A DNA stretch of 64,000 nt from CAVUAN01 sp963739435 (GCA_963739435.1 CAVUAN010000021.1:81760-145759); one strand, 5' to 3'. Positions 10,170-19,148 are shown, counted from the first letter of the stretch. The notes: generated by a model from the letters alone, not told the origin. Translations and numbers: made by a program.

Positions 10170-13079
10170 CTAGAACGTGATCCTTCCCGAGAAGCGGGCC
10201 ACCAGCGGCGACTGCGTCTCGAACACCGTGTTCGTGCCGCTGACGAGGCTCGGTTGAGCGAGCCGGGAGTTGCGCTGCGTGACCGTCGTCAGGTTGAACA
10301 CATTGAAGACGTCGGCCGCGAGAATGGCCGCGACCGTCGAGCTGATGGGAATGTTCTTCTCGAGCCGGAGGTCCAGCTCCGAGACCCACCCGTACCGGTA
10401 CTGGTCGACCGGCTTGAGGTAGACCTGGCGAGTCAACTGGGTCGTGTCGCGCTGCCACCAGGCGATGGGGTAACCCTGCCGGCCGAAATAGTTGCCGGCG
10501 ACCGTGAAGCCGAGCGGGAGCTGGTAGGCGCCGCTGACGTTGAAGAGCCATGTCGCGTAAAGGTTGACGTTGCCGAAGGCGCCGCTGCCGCCGCCGGCGT
10601 TCGACACCGCCGGGCCGCCGTTGTCACAGCCGCCGACGACGAAGTCCTCACCGCTCGAGTACTGCGCGTTTGTCGGATCGACGCAGGCCCCCGAGCCCAC
10701 GTTCATTTTGCTGTGGTTCCAGGCGACGTTGCCTCGAGCCATCCAGCCGGAAGACATGCGCTTCGTGAATGTCAGCTCGGCGCCCTGGTAGTCCTGCGAG
10801 TAGTTGGGGCGGTTCGTGAACCAGACGCCCGGCGCCACCGCGCCGACGATGTTGTACACGGGCAGGGCGTAGGGTGTGCCATCCGGAAGCGTCCCGGTCA
10901 ATGTGTGGTTGAGCTGGTAGTTCGGGATCGTGCCGTCGACACTCCGGTAGGAGAAGTAGTAGTTGTTGGCCCATCTGTAAGTGTAGGAAGCCCCGACCGC
11001 GAAGTTGGGAAAGATCTCGTGGTCGATTCCACCCACGATCTCGTTGGTCTTCTGCGCGGAGAGGTTCGGATCGATGTGGTTGGGCGAAACCGGAACCGTC
11101 ACGCCGGGGACGAGATTGACCGTCGGTTTGATCGCGGTCGGTGAGGCAGTCGGATCGTACTCACCCGGGTCCACGATGTTGTTGTGGTTGAGGTCGTTCC
11201 AGGCGTAGTAGGCGTAGGCCACGCCCGGGATCGCCGACAGCGACGAACCGGGGTAGGCCCCGAGCTGGTTGGCGTACTGGGCATAGCTCACCCGCGCCAG
11301 GGTCTTGCGGGCGTCTCCGAGAGCGTAGGTCAGGCCCACGCGCGGCGTCCAGTCGTTCCAAGTGACCTGGTCCGGCCTGGCGCCCGCAGCCATACCCGGC
11401 TCGACAAGCGGAATGATCGTGCTGCCCGGCACGCTGCTCTGCATGACACCGCCATTCTGGTGGTCCCAGCGGATGCCGAGGGTGGCCGTCAGGCGGTCCA
11501 TCGTGATCGTGTCCTGGAAGAAGACGTTGGTGTACTGGTCGTTGGACTTGTTGTTGGACTGGCGCGTGATCGCGGCGCACTGGACTGAGCAAAGCTGACC
11601 AGCCGCCGAGGCGATGATGCCCGAGCCCGGCCAGATGCCCTTGCTGCGGGTCTCGGAGGTGCGGTAGCTGCCGCCCACCTTGAACTCGTTGCCGATGGGA
11701 CCCGTCGTCAGGAAGTAGTTCATGCTGCCGAGGTACTGGTGCTGCGGTCGGCCGAAGTACTGCGAAAGGTAGTTGTTGTGCCACACGCCGGAGGAATCGA
11801 TGAAAGCTTGGGCGTTGGAGCCGTTATCGGTGGCCACGGCCACGAGCTGGAAGCCTTCATCCATGTACGAGGCGAAGGCATCCGCGACGAGGTTCGAGGA
11901 GAAGACCTGGTTGTCCTCCAACTTGTAGAGGGACGTCGGGCCGGTCTGGTTCCACGTCGTTTCCGGGGGACGGGTGGTGGCGGCGTTGCGGCCGAACTTC
12001 TGCTTGTCGCCGCGCAGGTAGAACAAGGTCAGACCGTTCGACTCGATCGCCTGGAAGTTCAGCTTGGCGTTGGCGTCCTCGAGGACGGTCCGGTCGGGGA
12101 AGTTGGTGACCGTCACCAGGTTGATCTGGTCGCGGCCGTACGAACCCCACAGCCAGAGCTTGTCGGGGAGGACCGGTCCGCCGATCTCGATGCCGTAGTC
12201 CTGGATGTTCTGGATCTTGCTTCCGACGAAGCTCCCGCCGCCGGCAGCCGACTGCCGCTGCTCTTCCGGTGTGAGCGTCGGCGTCGCCTGGAACCTCTGA
12301 TCCGTGATGAAGACGCGCGCGCCGCCGTGCACGGTGTTGGTGCCGCGCTTGGTCACCATGTTGAGCGTCACGCCGGCTGTCTGGACCTGGATGTCGTTGC
12401 CGCCGGTGACGGCCTGCAACTCCTGGAAGGAATCGAAATCCCAGTAGGTCGGCGACGAGGCGCCCGACGCCATGTCGGAGACCGTCACGCCGTCGAGGTT
12501 CCACGAGCCCTGCGTCGTCTGGCCGCCCTTGGCGACGAAGATCGACTGCTGGCCGCTCTGGTTGCCGCCGACGTTCATCCGGTCCACCTGGACGCCGGGA
12601 ACCGTCTGGACGACGACCCAGGGATCGCGCGCCGACGGGATGGTGTCCATCTCCGCGCGGCTGACCGTGGCGCCGGTGCCGACTTTACGGGTATCGATGA
12701 TCGGCGACTCGCCCGTGACCGTGACCTGGGCCTCGGCCTTGGCGACCTTCATCACGATGCGCAACTCGGTATTCCGGCCAAGGTTGACCACGAGGGCCTT
12801 CTGGTCAACCGTGCCGAACCCGGTGAGCTCGCACTTGAGCTCGTAAGTCTGGCTCGGCGGCAGATTCAGGAACCGGAACTCCCCTCGGGAGTCCGACGTG
12901 AACGTAGCCGGCGCCATCATGCCTGACAGCGTCACCGAGACCCCGGGCAGGGCGCTGCCGTCTTCGGCCACGACCTTCCCGTAGAGGTTCCCGGTCTGGG
13001 CCTGTCCCAGAGCGAGGCCTGTCATCGCCAGCACGACGGCGAAGACGAGAGCAGTGCTCCGCAAGAGATTCCGTCTCAT
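10170..13079 (-). CDS. TonB-dependent receptor-like outer membrane protein with N-terminal carboxypeptidase-like domain
   Basis: The protein has 969 residues. A signal peptide (about 1-25, cleavage near LALGQA) is followed by a carboxypeptidase-regulatory domain (about 28-115, GNLYGKVVAEDGSALPGVSV). A plug-like region comes next (about 120-260, TVTGESPIIDTRKVGTGATV, SWNLDGVTVSDM), then a long beta-barrel ending in the aromatic C-terminal strand ARFSGRITF. This is the Oar/TonB-receptor architecture abundant in Acidobacteriota, usually for uptake of large ligands; the ligand cannot be read here. AAGGAGG precedes the ATG. The gene is followed by a strong terminator, and its upstream region holds several inverted repeats shared with the divergent peptidase gene. 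Confidence 0.92.
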   Translation of the reverse strand: MRRNLLRSTALVFAVVLAMTGLALGQAQTGNLYGKVVAEDGSALPGVSVTLSGMMAPATFTSDSRGEFRFLNLPPSQTYELKCELTGFGTVDQKALVVNLGRNTELRIVMKVAKAEAQVTVTGESPIIDTRKVGTGATVSRAEMDTIPSARDPWVVVQTVPGVQVDRMNVGGNQSGQQSIFVAKGGQTTQGSWNLDGVTVSDMASGASSPTYWDFDSFQELQAVTGGNDIQVQTAGVTLNMVTKRGTNTVHGGARVFITDQRFQATPTLTPEEQRQSAAGGGSFVGSKIQNIQDYGIEIGGPVLPDKLWLWGSYGRDQINLVTVTNFPDRTVLEDANAKLNFQAIESNGLTLFYLRGDKQKFGRNAATTRPPETTWNQTGPTSLYKLEDNQVFSSNLVADAFASYMDEGFQLVAVATDNGSNAQAFIDSSGVWHNNYLSQYFGRPQHQYLGSMNYFLTTGPIGNEFKVGGSYRTSETRSKGIWPGSGIIASAAGQLCSVQCAAITRQSNNKSNDQYTNVFFQDTITMDRLTATLGIRWDHQNGGVMQSSVPGSTIIPLVEPGMAAGARPDQVTWNDWTPRVGLTYALGDARKTLARVSYAQYANQLGAYPGSSLSAIPGVAYAYYAWNDLNHNNIVDPGEYDPTASPTAIKPTVNLVPGVTVPVSPNHIDPNLSAQKTNEIVGGIDHEIFPNFAVGASYTYRWANNYYFSYRSVDGTIPNYQLNHTLTGTLPDGTPYALPVYNIVGAVAPGVWFTNRPNYSQDYQGAELTFTKRMSSGWMARGNVAWNHSKMNVGSGACVDPTNAQYSSGEDFVVGGCDNGGPAVSNAGGGSGAFGNVNLYATWLFNVSGAYQLPLGFTVAGNYFGRQGYPIAWWQRDTTQLTRQVYLKPVDQYRYGWVSELDLRLEKNIPISSTVAAILAADVFNVFNLTTVTQRNSRLAQPSLVSGTNTVFETQSPLVARFSGRITF

Positions 13080-13399
13080 TCCCCCTCCTTCCCGTCCGGG
13101 ATCCGGACGGCTTTAAAGCCAACGAACAGGCATCCGCCCCGGGCGGATGCCCCTCTAAAACTGCGACCGTGTGCCACTGTGCCCAAACACTAGTGAATCT
13201 GCATCAGACAGTAGCAAATTAGAGGCCAGCCGGCACTCGAGAGGGACGAACGCCTAAATCCCTGTTTTGTAAGCCAAAACAGGCCGTCCCTCCCTGTCCT
13301 TTCGCTGTGCCTCGGCGGCTCGGAATCGGTATTTTGGATCGAAATCCAAATTCTCCGATTCGGATTGCCGAATCGGCCAGTCTGCTAGCATCCCCCGCC
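13080..13399. promoter_or_regulatory. Divergent intergenic region with five perfect inverted repeats
   Basis: No gene is visible. Perfect hairpin-forming repeats occur at 13094-13108 (GTCCGG/CCGGAC), 13129-13151 (11-bp arms GGCATCCGCCC/GGGCGGATGCC around one base), 13261-13283 (CCTGTTTTG/CAAAACAGG), 13333-13350 (TTTGGAT/ATCCAAA) and 13355-13376 (CCGATTCGG/CCGAATCGG, loop ATTG). A 12-base palindrome GGCTTTAAAGCC is at 13109-13120. The first two would be in the receptor leader RNA; the last lies where the -35 of the peptidase promoter should be. They may be operators or leader hairpins. Confidence 0.6.
13383..13391 (+). promoter_or_regulatory. Candidate extended -10 for a leaderless peptidase mRNA
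   Basis: TGC-TAGCAT is an extended -10-like sequence (4 of 6 core matches) ending 8 bases before the ATG at 13400. The bases between are C-rich and hold no Shine-Dalgarno, which fits transcription starting at or next to the start codon. Confidence 0.35.
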
Positions 13400-14473
13400 A
13401 TGACGATCGCACGAGAAGCTTTCCAGCAAAGGCTCGACAAGATGCGGGCGAGGCTCGGCTCGATTCCCGCCGACGCGCTCTATGCCACCCCGTCCTCCAA
13501 CCTCTACTACCTGACGGGCATCAACTTCTGGCGCAGCGAGCGGCTCACCGCCCTGCTGCTCTTCAAGGACCGCGACCCGGTCGCCCTCTGCCCCGCCTTC
13601 GAAGAGGCACGCCTGCGCGGCATGTCGGCTGTGGCCAACGTCGTCACCTGGGCCGAGACCGAGGATCCGTTCGCGAAGGCAGCCGCTCTCCTGCCGGCCT
13701 CGACCGGCACGCTGGCCGTCGAGCCCTCGACGGCCTACGAGGACGTCGAACGTCTCGTCGCCGCCCGTCCAGGCTGGAAGCCCGTTTCGGGCGGCGCCCT
13801 CTTTGCGGCCCAGCGCATGGTCAAGACGAAAGACGAGCTCGATGTCATGCGGCGGGCGATCGCGCTCGCCCTGCCGAGGTTTGCGCGCGCATTCGCGTCG
13901 CTTGCGCCCGGTGCGGTCGAGGCCGAGGTGTCGGCCGCCTTCGGGGGCGACAACGTGGTGCAGTTCGGCGAGTCCTCGGCGCTCCCCCACGGCGCCTCGA
14001 CGGCCCGGCGTCTCGCCACGGGAGAGGCGGTGCTGATCGACGCCTGGGACAAGCCGGAGGGCTACTTCTACGACATCACGCGGTCGACTTTCTTCGGCAA
14101 GCCCTCGGAGGAGTACGGCAAGATCTGGTCGATCGTGCTCGAGGCCCAGTCTGCGGGTATCGAGAAGGCGGCGCCCGGCGTACCCTGCTTCGAGGTCGAC
14201 GCCGCCGCGCGCCGCGTCATCGAGAAAGCGGGCTATGGTGAGTACTTCACGCACCGCCTCGGCCACGGCCTCGGCATCGACGTGCACGAGCCGCCCTACA
14301 TGGTGGGCGACAACAAGACGATCCTGGAGCCCGGCATGACGTTCACCTCCGAGCCCGGCATCTACCTTCCCGGCCGTTTCGGCATCCGCATCGAGGACGA
14401 CATCGTGGTCACTGATCGAGGAGCAGAATCGCTGTCACCACGCGTCTCCCGGTTGGAACCGATCGCAGCGTAA
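13400..14473 (+). CDS. M24-family Xaa-Pro aminopeptidase/dipeptidase
   Basis: A creatinase-like N-terminal domain (about 1-135, ATPSSNLYYLTGINFWRSER) is followed by the pita-bread metalloprotease domain. Its five metal ligands are visible: Asp in VLIDAWD (about 213), Asp in FYDITRS (about 224), His in HRLGHGLG (about 288), Glu in TSEPG (about 317) and Glu in IRIEDD (about 332). The length of 357 residues is normal. It removes an N-terminal residue before proline or cleaves Xaa-Pro dipeptides, in the cytoplasm. The ATG has no Shine-Dalgarno. It is a single gene, divergent from the TonB-dependent receptor and followed by a repeat array. Confidence 0.93.
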   Translation: MTIAREAFQQRLDKMRARLGSIPADALYATPSSNLYYLTGINFWRSERLTALLLFKDRDPVALCPAFEEARLRGMSAVANVVTWAETEDPFAKAAALLPASTGTLAVEPSTAYEDVERLVAARPGWKPVSGGALFAAQRMVKTKDELDVMRRAIALALPRFARAFASLAPGAVEAEVSAAFGGDNVVQFGESSALPHGASTARRLATGEAVLIDAWDKPEGYFYDITRSTFFGKPSEEYGKIWSIVLEAQSAGIEKAAPGVPCFEVDAAARRVIEKAGYGEYFTHRLGHGLGIDVHEPPYMVGDNKTILEPGMTFTSEPGIYLPGRFGIRIEDDIVVTDRGAESLSPRVSRLEPIAA

Positions 14474-14479
14474 GGAAGA

Positions 14480-14572
14480 ATTGATTCATTGGTTCATTGA
14501 TTCATCGGTTCATTGCGCCTCAAAAGGAAAGTTCGCGACGAATGAACCAATGATTCAATGAATCAATGAACA
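14480..14572. repeat. Inverted pair of octamer tandem arrays (ATTGATTC family)
   Basis: The left arm (14480-14515) is four to five copies of an octamer close to ATTGATTC; the right arm (14541-14571) is the same octamer in reverse complement (GAATCAAT). The arms could fold into a stem of about 30 bp around a 25-base loop. The last unit supplies the ATG of the gene at 14566. The same family is found at 58234-58323. Confidence 0.85.
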
Positions 14573-15933
14573 AATTCCTGACGGCAGCGACAGTCTTTCT
14601 TGCTGCCGCGATGGTCGTCAAAGCCGACTTCTCGACCGTGGAGGTCGAGGACGCTGCCGAGTTCGCGCGGCGGGCGGCGCTGGCGGCCGTGCGCGGGCCG
14701 CACAACGTGTTCAACGAGGCCCTCGATGCCGACAGCATCCTCGTCAAGCGACTGGGCGCCGACGTCTGGGAAAAGATGACCTCCCGCCAGAAGGAGCTTC
14801 TGCGCGGGGCCGTTCGGGCGCATTTCGGGCTTGCGCTGGCCGCGCCGCGCGGGGCGGCAGCGGATATCGCGTGGGCCTGGACCTCCCCGGAATCCGCAAA
14901 CATCCAGGTGCTCATCGGGCTCCGGCTCGGAGACCGCGTCTTGAAGACGCGCTGGGCCGTGCGAAGGTCGGCCGGCGGATGGAAGATCTCGGATGTCCGG
15001 CTCGTCGATCCCGGCATCTCGCTTTCCGCCTCCGCCGCGCGGTCCCTCGGATCTTCGCCCGTGCGTTCCCGCGAGCGATCGGAGACAGCAGCCGCCATCG
15101 CCCTGCCGCGTGTCCTGGCCGTCCTCGCGATCGCCTCGGTCGTCCTCGTGGCCTGGCGCCGCGTCGCGAAAGAAAAGCGCATCCTGCTCCTGCTGACCGC
15201 TTCGGCAACCGCCGTGCTCTTCCTGGTGGACGGGGCGCTGGCCGCGGGGAGGGCTCTGTCCGAACCCTACGTCATTCCGGAGGACGCCCCCGCAGAGGCC
15301 TGGAGGCCCGCCGAGCTGCTGGCCCTGCAGGCGCAAAAGGCCGGGCGTCTGGCCGCGGCCCGGGACCAATGGAGTCACGCGATCGGCGCCGGCGCTCCGG
15401 CCGCCCAGGCGCGCTACCAGATGGGCCTGCTGGCTCGCCTGATGGGAGATCCCGCGGCGGCCCGCTCCGACTTCCTCCTCGCGCTCGAAGGCAGCGAGCC
15501 GGCGCCCGGGGCTGCCCGGGAGCTGGCCGTGCTGGCGCTTTCAGACGGCGACAGCTCCAAGGCCAGGCAATACCTCGGGCACTACCTGGAGGCCGCCGGG
15601 CCTGATCCCGAGAGCCTGGCGATCGCCGCCGTCATCGAGAGCAATCTCGGCAACACCGGCGCTGCGCTGGCCGCCGTCAACGATGCACGCCGCCTCGTCG
15701 GCGACCAGTGGAAGAGCGCCGAGCTCGAGGCCCAGGTGCATGCCCGAGCCGCCGACGCAGCCGGGGCCGTCGGGGCGTTGCGGCCTCTCACCCGCGAGGG
15801 TGTCGTCGACCGGGCGTCCCTGCGCTGCGACCCGGCCTATATGCCGATCGCGACCGAGCCGGCGTGGGTTGCGTTCCTCAACGAGCGGCCGGAACAGCCG
15901 CCGCCGACCCCTCCGGTTTCAGCTCGGCCGTAA
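14566..15933 (+). CDS. Membrane TPR protein with an MlaC-like N-terminal domain
   Basis: The 455 residues start with a hydrophobic segment (about 3-17). A helical domain (about 25-150) follows, with FARRAALAAVRGPHNVFNEA, WEKMTSRQKELLRGAVRAHF and WKISDVRLVDPGISL. The last of these recalls the WxVxDVxxxGxSL end of MlaC-type phospholipid-binding proteins; the match is weak. Two membrane segments come at about 178-200 and 207-228, then several TPR-like repeats (about 250-420) and a proline-rich tail. I do not know its function. The ATG lies inside a tandem repeat and no clear Shine-Dalgarno is seen; an ATG 15 codons downstream is an alternative. The 3' end overlaps the convergent amidase gene by 56 bases. 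Confidence 0.7.
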   Translation: MNKFLTAATVFLAAAMVVKADFSTVEVEDAAEFARRAALAAVRGPHNVFNEALDADSILVKRLGADVWEKMTSRQKELLRGAVRAHFGLALAAPRGAAADIAWAWTSPESANIQVLIGLRLGDRVLKTRWAVRRSAGGWKISDVRLVDPGISLSASAARSLGSSPVRSRERSETAAAIALPRVLAVLAIASVVLVAWRRVAKEKRILLLLTASATAVLFLVDGALAAGRALSEPYVIPEDAPAEAWRPAELLALQAQKAGRLAAARDQWSHAIGAGAPAAQARYQMGLLARLMGDPAAARSDFLLALEGSEPAPGAARELAVLALSDGDSSKARQYLGHYLEAAGPDPESLAIAAVIESNLGNTGAALAAVNDARRLVGDQWKSAELEAQVHARAADAAGAVGALRPLTREGVVDRASLRCDPAYMPIATEPAWVAFLNERPEQPPPTPPVSARP

Positions 15934-17683
15934 TCGCCTCTTTCCCGCGCCCGCCGTAGAAATCGATCACGGCCGACACGACGGCCCGGGCCACGCGGTC
16001 GCGGTACGCCCTCGTCACGAGCAGCTGCCGGTCCTCCGGGTTGTTGAGGTTGCAAACCTCGACCAGCACGCGGGCGGGGATGCGGTTGTAACGCAGGATC
16101 GCAGGCACCCACTCCTGGCCGGAACGGATGACGTTCTTTCGAATGGGCTCGAAGGCATGGAGAGGCAACGCGTCCGCCCGGAACGCAGCAACGATCTTCT
16201 CGGCGAGATCGCGCGAGACGCCTTCGGCGCGCAAGCGTTCCGCGCGCGAGAAGGAGACGCGCGGCTCCTCGCGCACCTCGCGCCGCGCCAGGTACACCTC
16301 GTCGGTCTTGCCATAGGTTGACTGGAGATACTTTTCGCCCGGGATGTAGATCATCGCGCCCCGAACAGCCGGGTGCAGCGAGTCGGCGTGAAGGGAGATG
16401 AAGACCGTGCGATCCGCCGAGCCCCCGGTTCTTTCCGTTCGCCGGAGAATCGCGTTGGCGAGGTACCAGCGGAGGTGGACTCCGGCAACCGCATCTTCCA
16501 GGGCGTAGGGCGGCGTCGTGAGAACGCGGGCGCTCCGGGACTCGTTCACGGTGTCCCCGGCTGGAACGGCGCAGGGTTTCTCGCCTCCCACCGTCAGAAA
16601 CACTTTGCCCCGGGTGTGCGTCTCGACGAGGCGCTCGACGCGGCAGGCGAGGTCGTGCACGTAGCGGGCTTCCTCGAGACCCTCGACGAGAGCGCCTGTA
16701 TCCCGCCCGCCATGACCCGCGTCGAGAACGAGGGTGACACCCGCCAGGTCGTCGGCGTGGACCCGGTGGACGAACTGCGCGGCTTCCCGCTGCGCCTGCT
16801 CCTCCGCGATGCGCTCCGGATCGTCCGATGGGCGGAACTCGACGGCCAGGTCGCCAATCGGGATCTTGACGGTGAAGCCGACGGGAATCGATCGGACGTC
16901 CGGGATGCCGCTGCGGCGCGCGATCTCGGCCGCCTTCGCGTTGACGTCCTCGGCGTGAACGCGCCCGGTGAACCGGACGACGACGGCCGAGTACAGCGCC
17001 TCGCCTCTCTGCAGACGGTAGGCTGCATAGGGCCCCTCCGAGTCGGTGTGGAACTCGAGCGGGCTTTCCGAGCGGGTCGCTCCCACGCGAGCGGCGGCGT
17101 CCTTGTCGAAGGCGGCCTGGGCTCTGGCCAGGGGGACGACCTCGTCTCTGAAAGGCGGCAGGAGGAGGCGGGCCGGCACCAGGACCGTCTGGCCCGCGTC
17201 GGTCTGGAGGGACGCGAGCCCGCCTTCGGCGCGGATCGCCTTGTAGTTCTTTCCGTCGCCCGTGTACCACTCGGCGATACGCCAGAGGCTCTCCGGCCGG
17301 CCCGAGGGCGCCGACACCGTGTGCACCCAGCCGGCGGCCTGCGCGCGCGCCTTCGGGAAGAGCGCTTTGATGGTGGACCTTTGCAGACCGGCCGAAAGAT
17401 ACCGGTAAGGCACGCGGACTCTCGAGTCCTTGCGCAGGGGCTGCTTCAAGCCCGGATTGGCGGCCAGAATGGCTTTCGCGGCCTTCGAGTCGGGAGCGAC
17501 CCGCCTTTCGAGAACGGACAGGGACTCGCCCTTCTGCGGCCGGACCTCCAAAAAGACCTCGTCGCCGTCGCAGACCAGAGCGCGCATCTCGGGCGAGATC
17601 GCAGCGGTCTTCTTCGGGGGCGCCTGGGCCGCCGGCAAGGCGGCCGCGGCCAGGGCGAGCACGGCCGACAGGAGAAAACTCAT
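15878..17683 (-). CDS. N-acetylmuramoyl-L-alanine amidase with LysM-like repeats
   Basis: The protein has 601 residues, with a signal peptide (MSFLLSAVLALAAAALPAA), two LysM-like segments (about 35-90 and 105-170) and a C-terminal Amidase_3 domain (about 315-585). Zinc and catalytic residues are visible: His in LVLDAGHGGRDTGA (about 322), His in FISLHADS (about 431) and Glu in VEVCNLNNPED (about 541). It cleaves the bond between MurNAc and the stem peptide in the periplasm, usually for cell separation. The ATG at 17683 lies 4 bases after the gatA stop, so it is probably co-transcribed with gatC-gatA. Its last 56 bases overlap the convergent TPR membrane gene. Confidence 0.9.
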   Translation of the reverse strand: MSFLLSAVLALAAAALPAAQAPPKKTAAISPEMRALVCDGDEVFLEVRPQKGESLSVLERRVAPDSKAAKAILAANPGLKQPLRKDSRVRVPYRYLSAGLQRSTIKALFPKARAQAAGWVHTVSAPSGRPESLWRIAEWYTGDGKNYKAIRAEGGLASLQTDAGQTVLVPARLLLPPFRDEVVPLARAQAAFDKDAAARVGATRSESPLEFHTDSEGPYAAYRLQRGEALYSAVVVRFTGRVHAEDVNAKAAEIARRSGIPDVRSIPVGFTVKIPIGDLAVEFRPSDDPERIAEEQAQREAAQFVHRVHADDLAGVTLVLDAGHGGRDTGALVEGLEEARYVHDLACRVERLVETHTRGKVFLTVGGEKPCAVPAGDTVNESRSARVLTTPPYALEDAVAGVHLRWYLANAILRRTERTGGSADRTVFISLHADSLHPAVRGAMIYIPGEKYLQSTYGKTDEVYLARREVREEPRVSFSRAERLRAEGVSRDLAEKIVAAFRADALPLHAFEPIRKNVIRSGQEWVPAILRYNRIPARVLVEVCNLNNPEDRQLLVTRAYRDRVARAVVSAVIDFYGGRGKEAITAELKPEGSAAAVPAAR

Positions 17684-17687
17684 CCGA

Positions 17688-19148
17688 TTATCGAATCCCG
17701 CGCGGCATCTCGTCGGGGAACCCCGCCCGCTGCTCGAAGGCCCGCGCGGCGGCAAAGACAGCCTCCTCCCCAAAACGGGGACCCGCGATCTGCAGGCCGA
17801 GGGGCAGACCGCGGGAAGAAAGCCCCGATGGGACGGAGATCGCGGGAAGCCCCGCGAGCGAGGCCGGCACCGTGAAGATGTCCGACAGGTACATCGTCAG
17901 CGGATCGTCGGTTTTCTCGCCCAGCCGAAAAGCCGGCGTCGGGATCGAGGGGCTGATCAGGACATCGACCTTCTCGAAGGCGCGCGCGAAGTCGCTCGAC
18001 AGCAGTTGCCGGGCGCGCATGGCCCGGCCGTAGTAGGCCTCGTAGTAGCCGGCGGCGAGGGCAAACGTGCCGAGAAGAATCCGTCTCTTGACCTCGGGGC
18101 CGAAGCCTGCCGTGCGCGTGGCGACATAGAGAGACGTCAGGTCGCCTTCGGAGACCCGGGGTCCATAGCGAACGCCGTCAAAGCGCGCCAGGTTGGAGGA
18201 GGCCTCGGCGCTTGCCACGACGTAGTAGATGGCGATCGAGGCGGGGGCGCGGGGCACGGAAACGGTGACGACCTCGGCGCCGGCGTCCCGGAACGCCTCC
18301 CGGGCGGTTTCGAGATTCGTCGCGACTTCGCGCTCGAGGCCCTCGACCTCGGCTTCCGCCAGGACGCCGACCCGCAGGCCCGTGGCGCCCCGCTGGAGGG
18401 CCCCCTCCGGGTCCCCGACAGGCCGGCGCGCCGTCGTGGCGTCGCGCGGGTCTTCGCCTGCCATCACCCGGTAGAGACGGGCCGCGTCGGCGACCGACCG
18501 CGTCAACGGCCCGATCTGGTCGAGGGAAGACCCGAAAGCCACCAGGCCGTAGCGCGAGACGCGCCCGTAGGTCGGCTTGAAGCCGACGACACCGCAGCAG
18601 GCCGCCGGCTGGCGGATCGAGCCGCCGGTGTCGGAGCCCAGCCCGGCCGCCACCGCGCGCGCCGCGACCGCGGCGGCGCTGCCCCCGGAAGAGCCCCCCG
18701 GGATGCGCTCGAGGTCCCAGGGGTTTCTCGTCTTCTGAAAGGCGCTGTTCTCCGTCGAGGAACCCATAGCGAACTCGTCGAGGTTCGTCTTGCCGACGAA
18801 GACAGCGCCGGCCGCCCGCAGCCGCGCGATTGCCGTCGCGTCGCCCGTGGGCCGAAAGCCCTCCAGGATCTTCGAGCCGCAGGTGGCCTGGCGGCCCTCA
18901 ACCCACATGTTGTCTTTGACCGCGATCGGCACTCCCGCCAGCGGCAGCGCCTCGCCCGACGCGATCCGCGCGTCCACCTGACGGGCCTCCTCGAGAGCCC
19001 GCTCGCGCGAGACCTCGAGAAAGGCATGGATACGCCCCTCGACCCGGTCGATCGCCTTCAACGTTTCCTCGGCCACCTCGACGGCCGAGCGTTTGCGGAG
19101 GGTCACGTGCTCCGCGATCCCCACGACACTGTCAAAGCCGTGGCTCAT
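17688..19148 (-). CDS. gatA: Glutamyl/aspartyl-tRNA amidotransferase subunit A
   Basis: GatA releases ammonia from glutamine for GatB to amidate mischarged Glu-tRNA(Gln) or Asp-tRNA(Asn). The amidase signature is complete: the lysine in VPIAVKDNMWVEG, and the Ser-cis-Ser region PGGSSGGSAAAVAARAVAAG with GLGSDTGGSIRQPA. The length is 486 residues, normal for the family. It overlaps gatC by 4 bases (ATGA). gatB is not in the window. The amidase gene follows after 4 bases. Confidence 0.95.
   Translation of the reverse strand: MSHGFDSVVGIAEHVTLRKRSAVEVAEETLKAIDRVEGRIHAFLEVSRERALEEARQVDARIASGEALPLAGVPIAVKDNMWVEGRQATCGSKILEGFRPTGDATAIARLRAAGAVFVGKTNLDEFAMGSSTENSAFQKTRNPWDLERIPGGSSGGSAAAVAARAVAAGLGSDTGGSIRQPAACCGVVGFKPTYGRVSRYGLVAFGSSLDQIGPLTRSVADAARLYRVMAGEDPRDATTARRPVGDPEGALQRGATGLRVGVLAEAEVEGLEREVATNLETAREAFRDAGAEVVTVSVPRAPASIAIYYVVASAEASSNLARFDGVRYGPRVSEGDLTSLYVATRTAGFGPEVKRRILLGTFALAAGYYEAYYGRAMRARQLLSSDFARAFEKVDVLISPSIPTPAFRLGEKTDDPLTMYLSDIFTVPASLAGLPAISVPSGLSSRGLPLGLQIAGPRFGEEAVFAAARAFEQRAGFPDEMPRGIR

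Noticed and set aside
10170..13079. Long open frames opposite the TonB-dependent receptor as antisense genes
   Set aside because: They are rich in Arg, Ala, Val and Glu as expected from GC-rich antisense reading, have no family motifs, and the minus-strand protein is clearly real.
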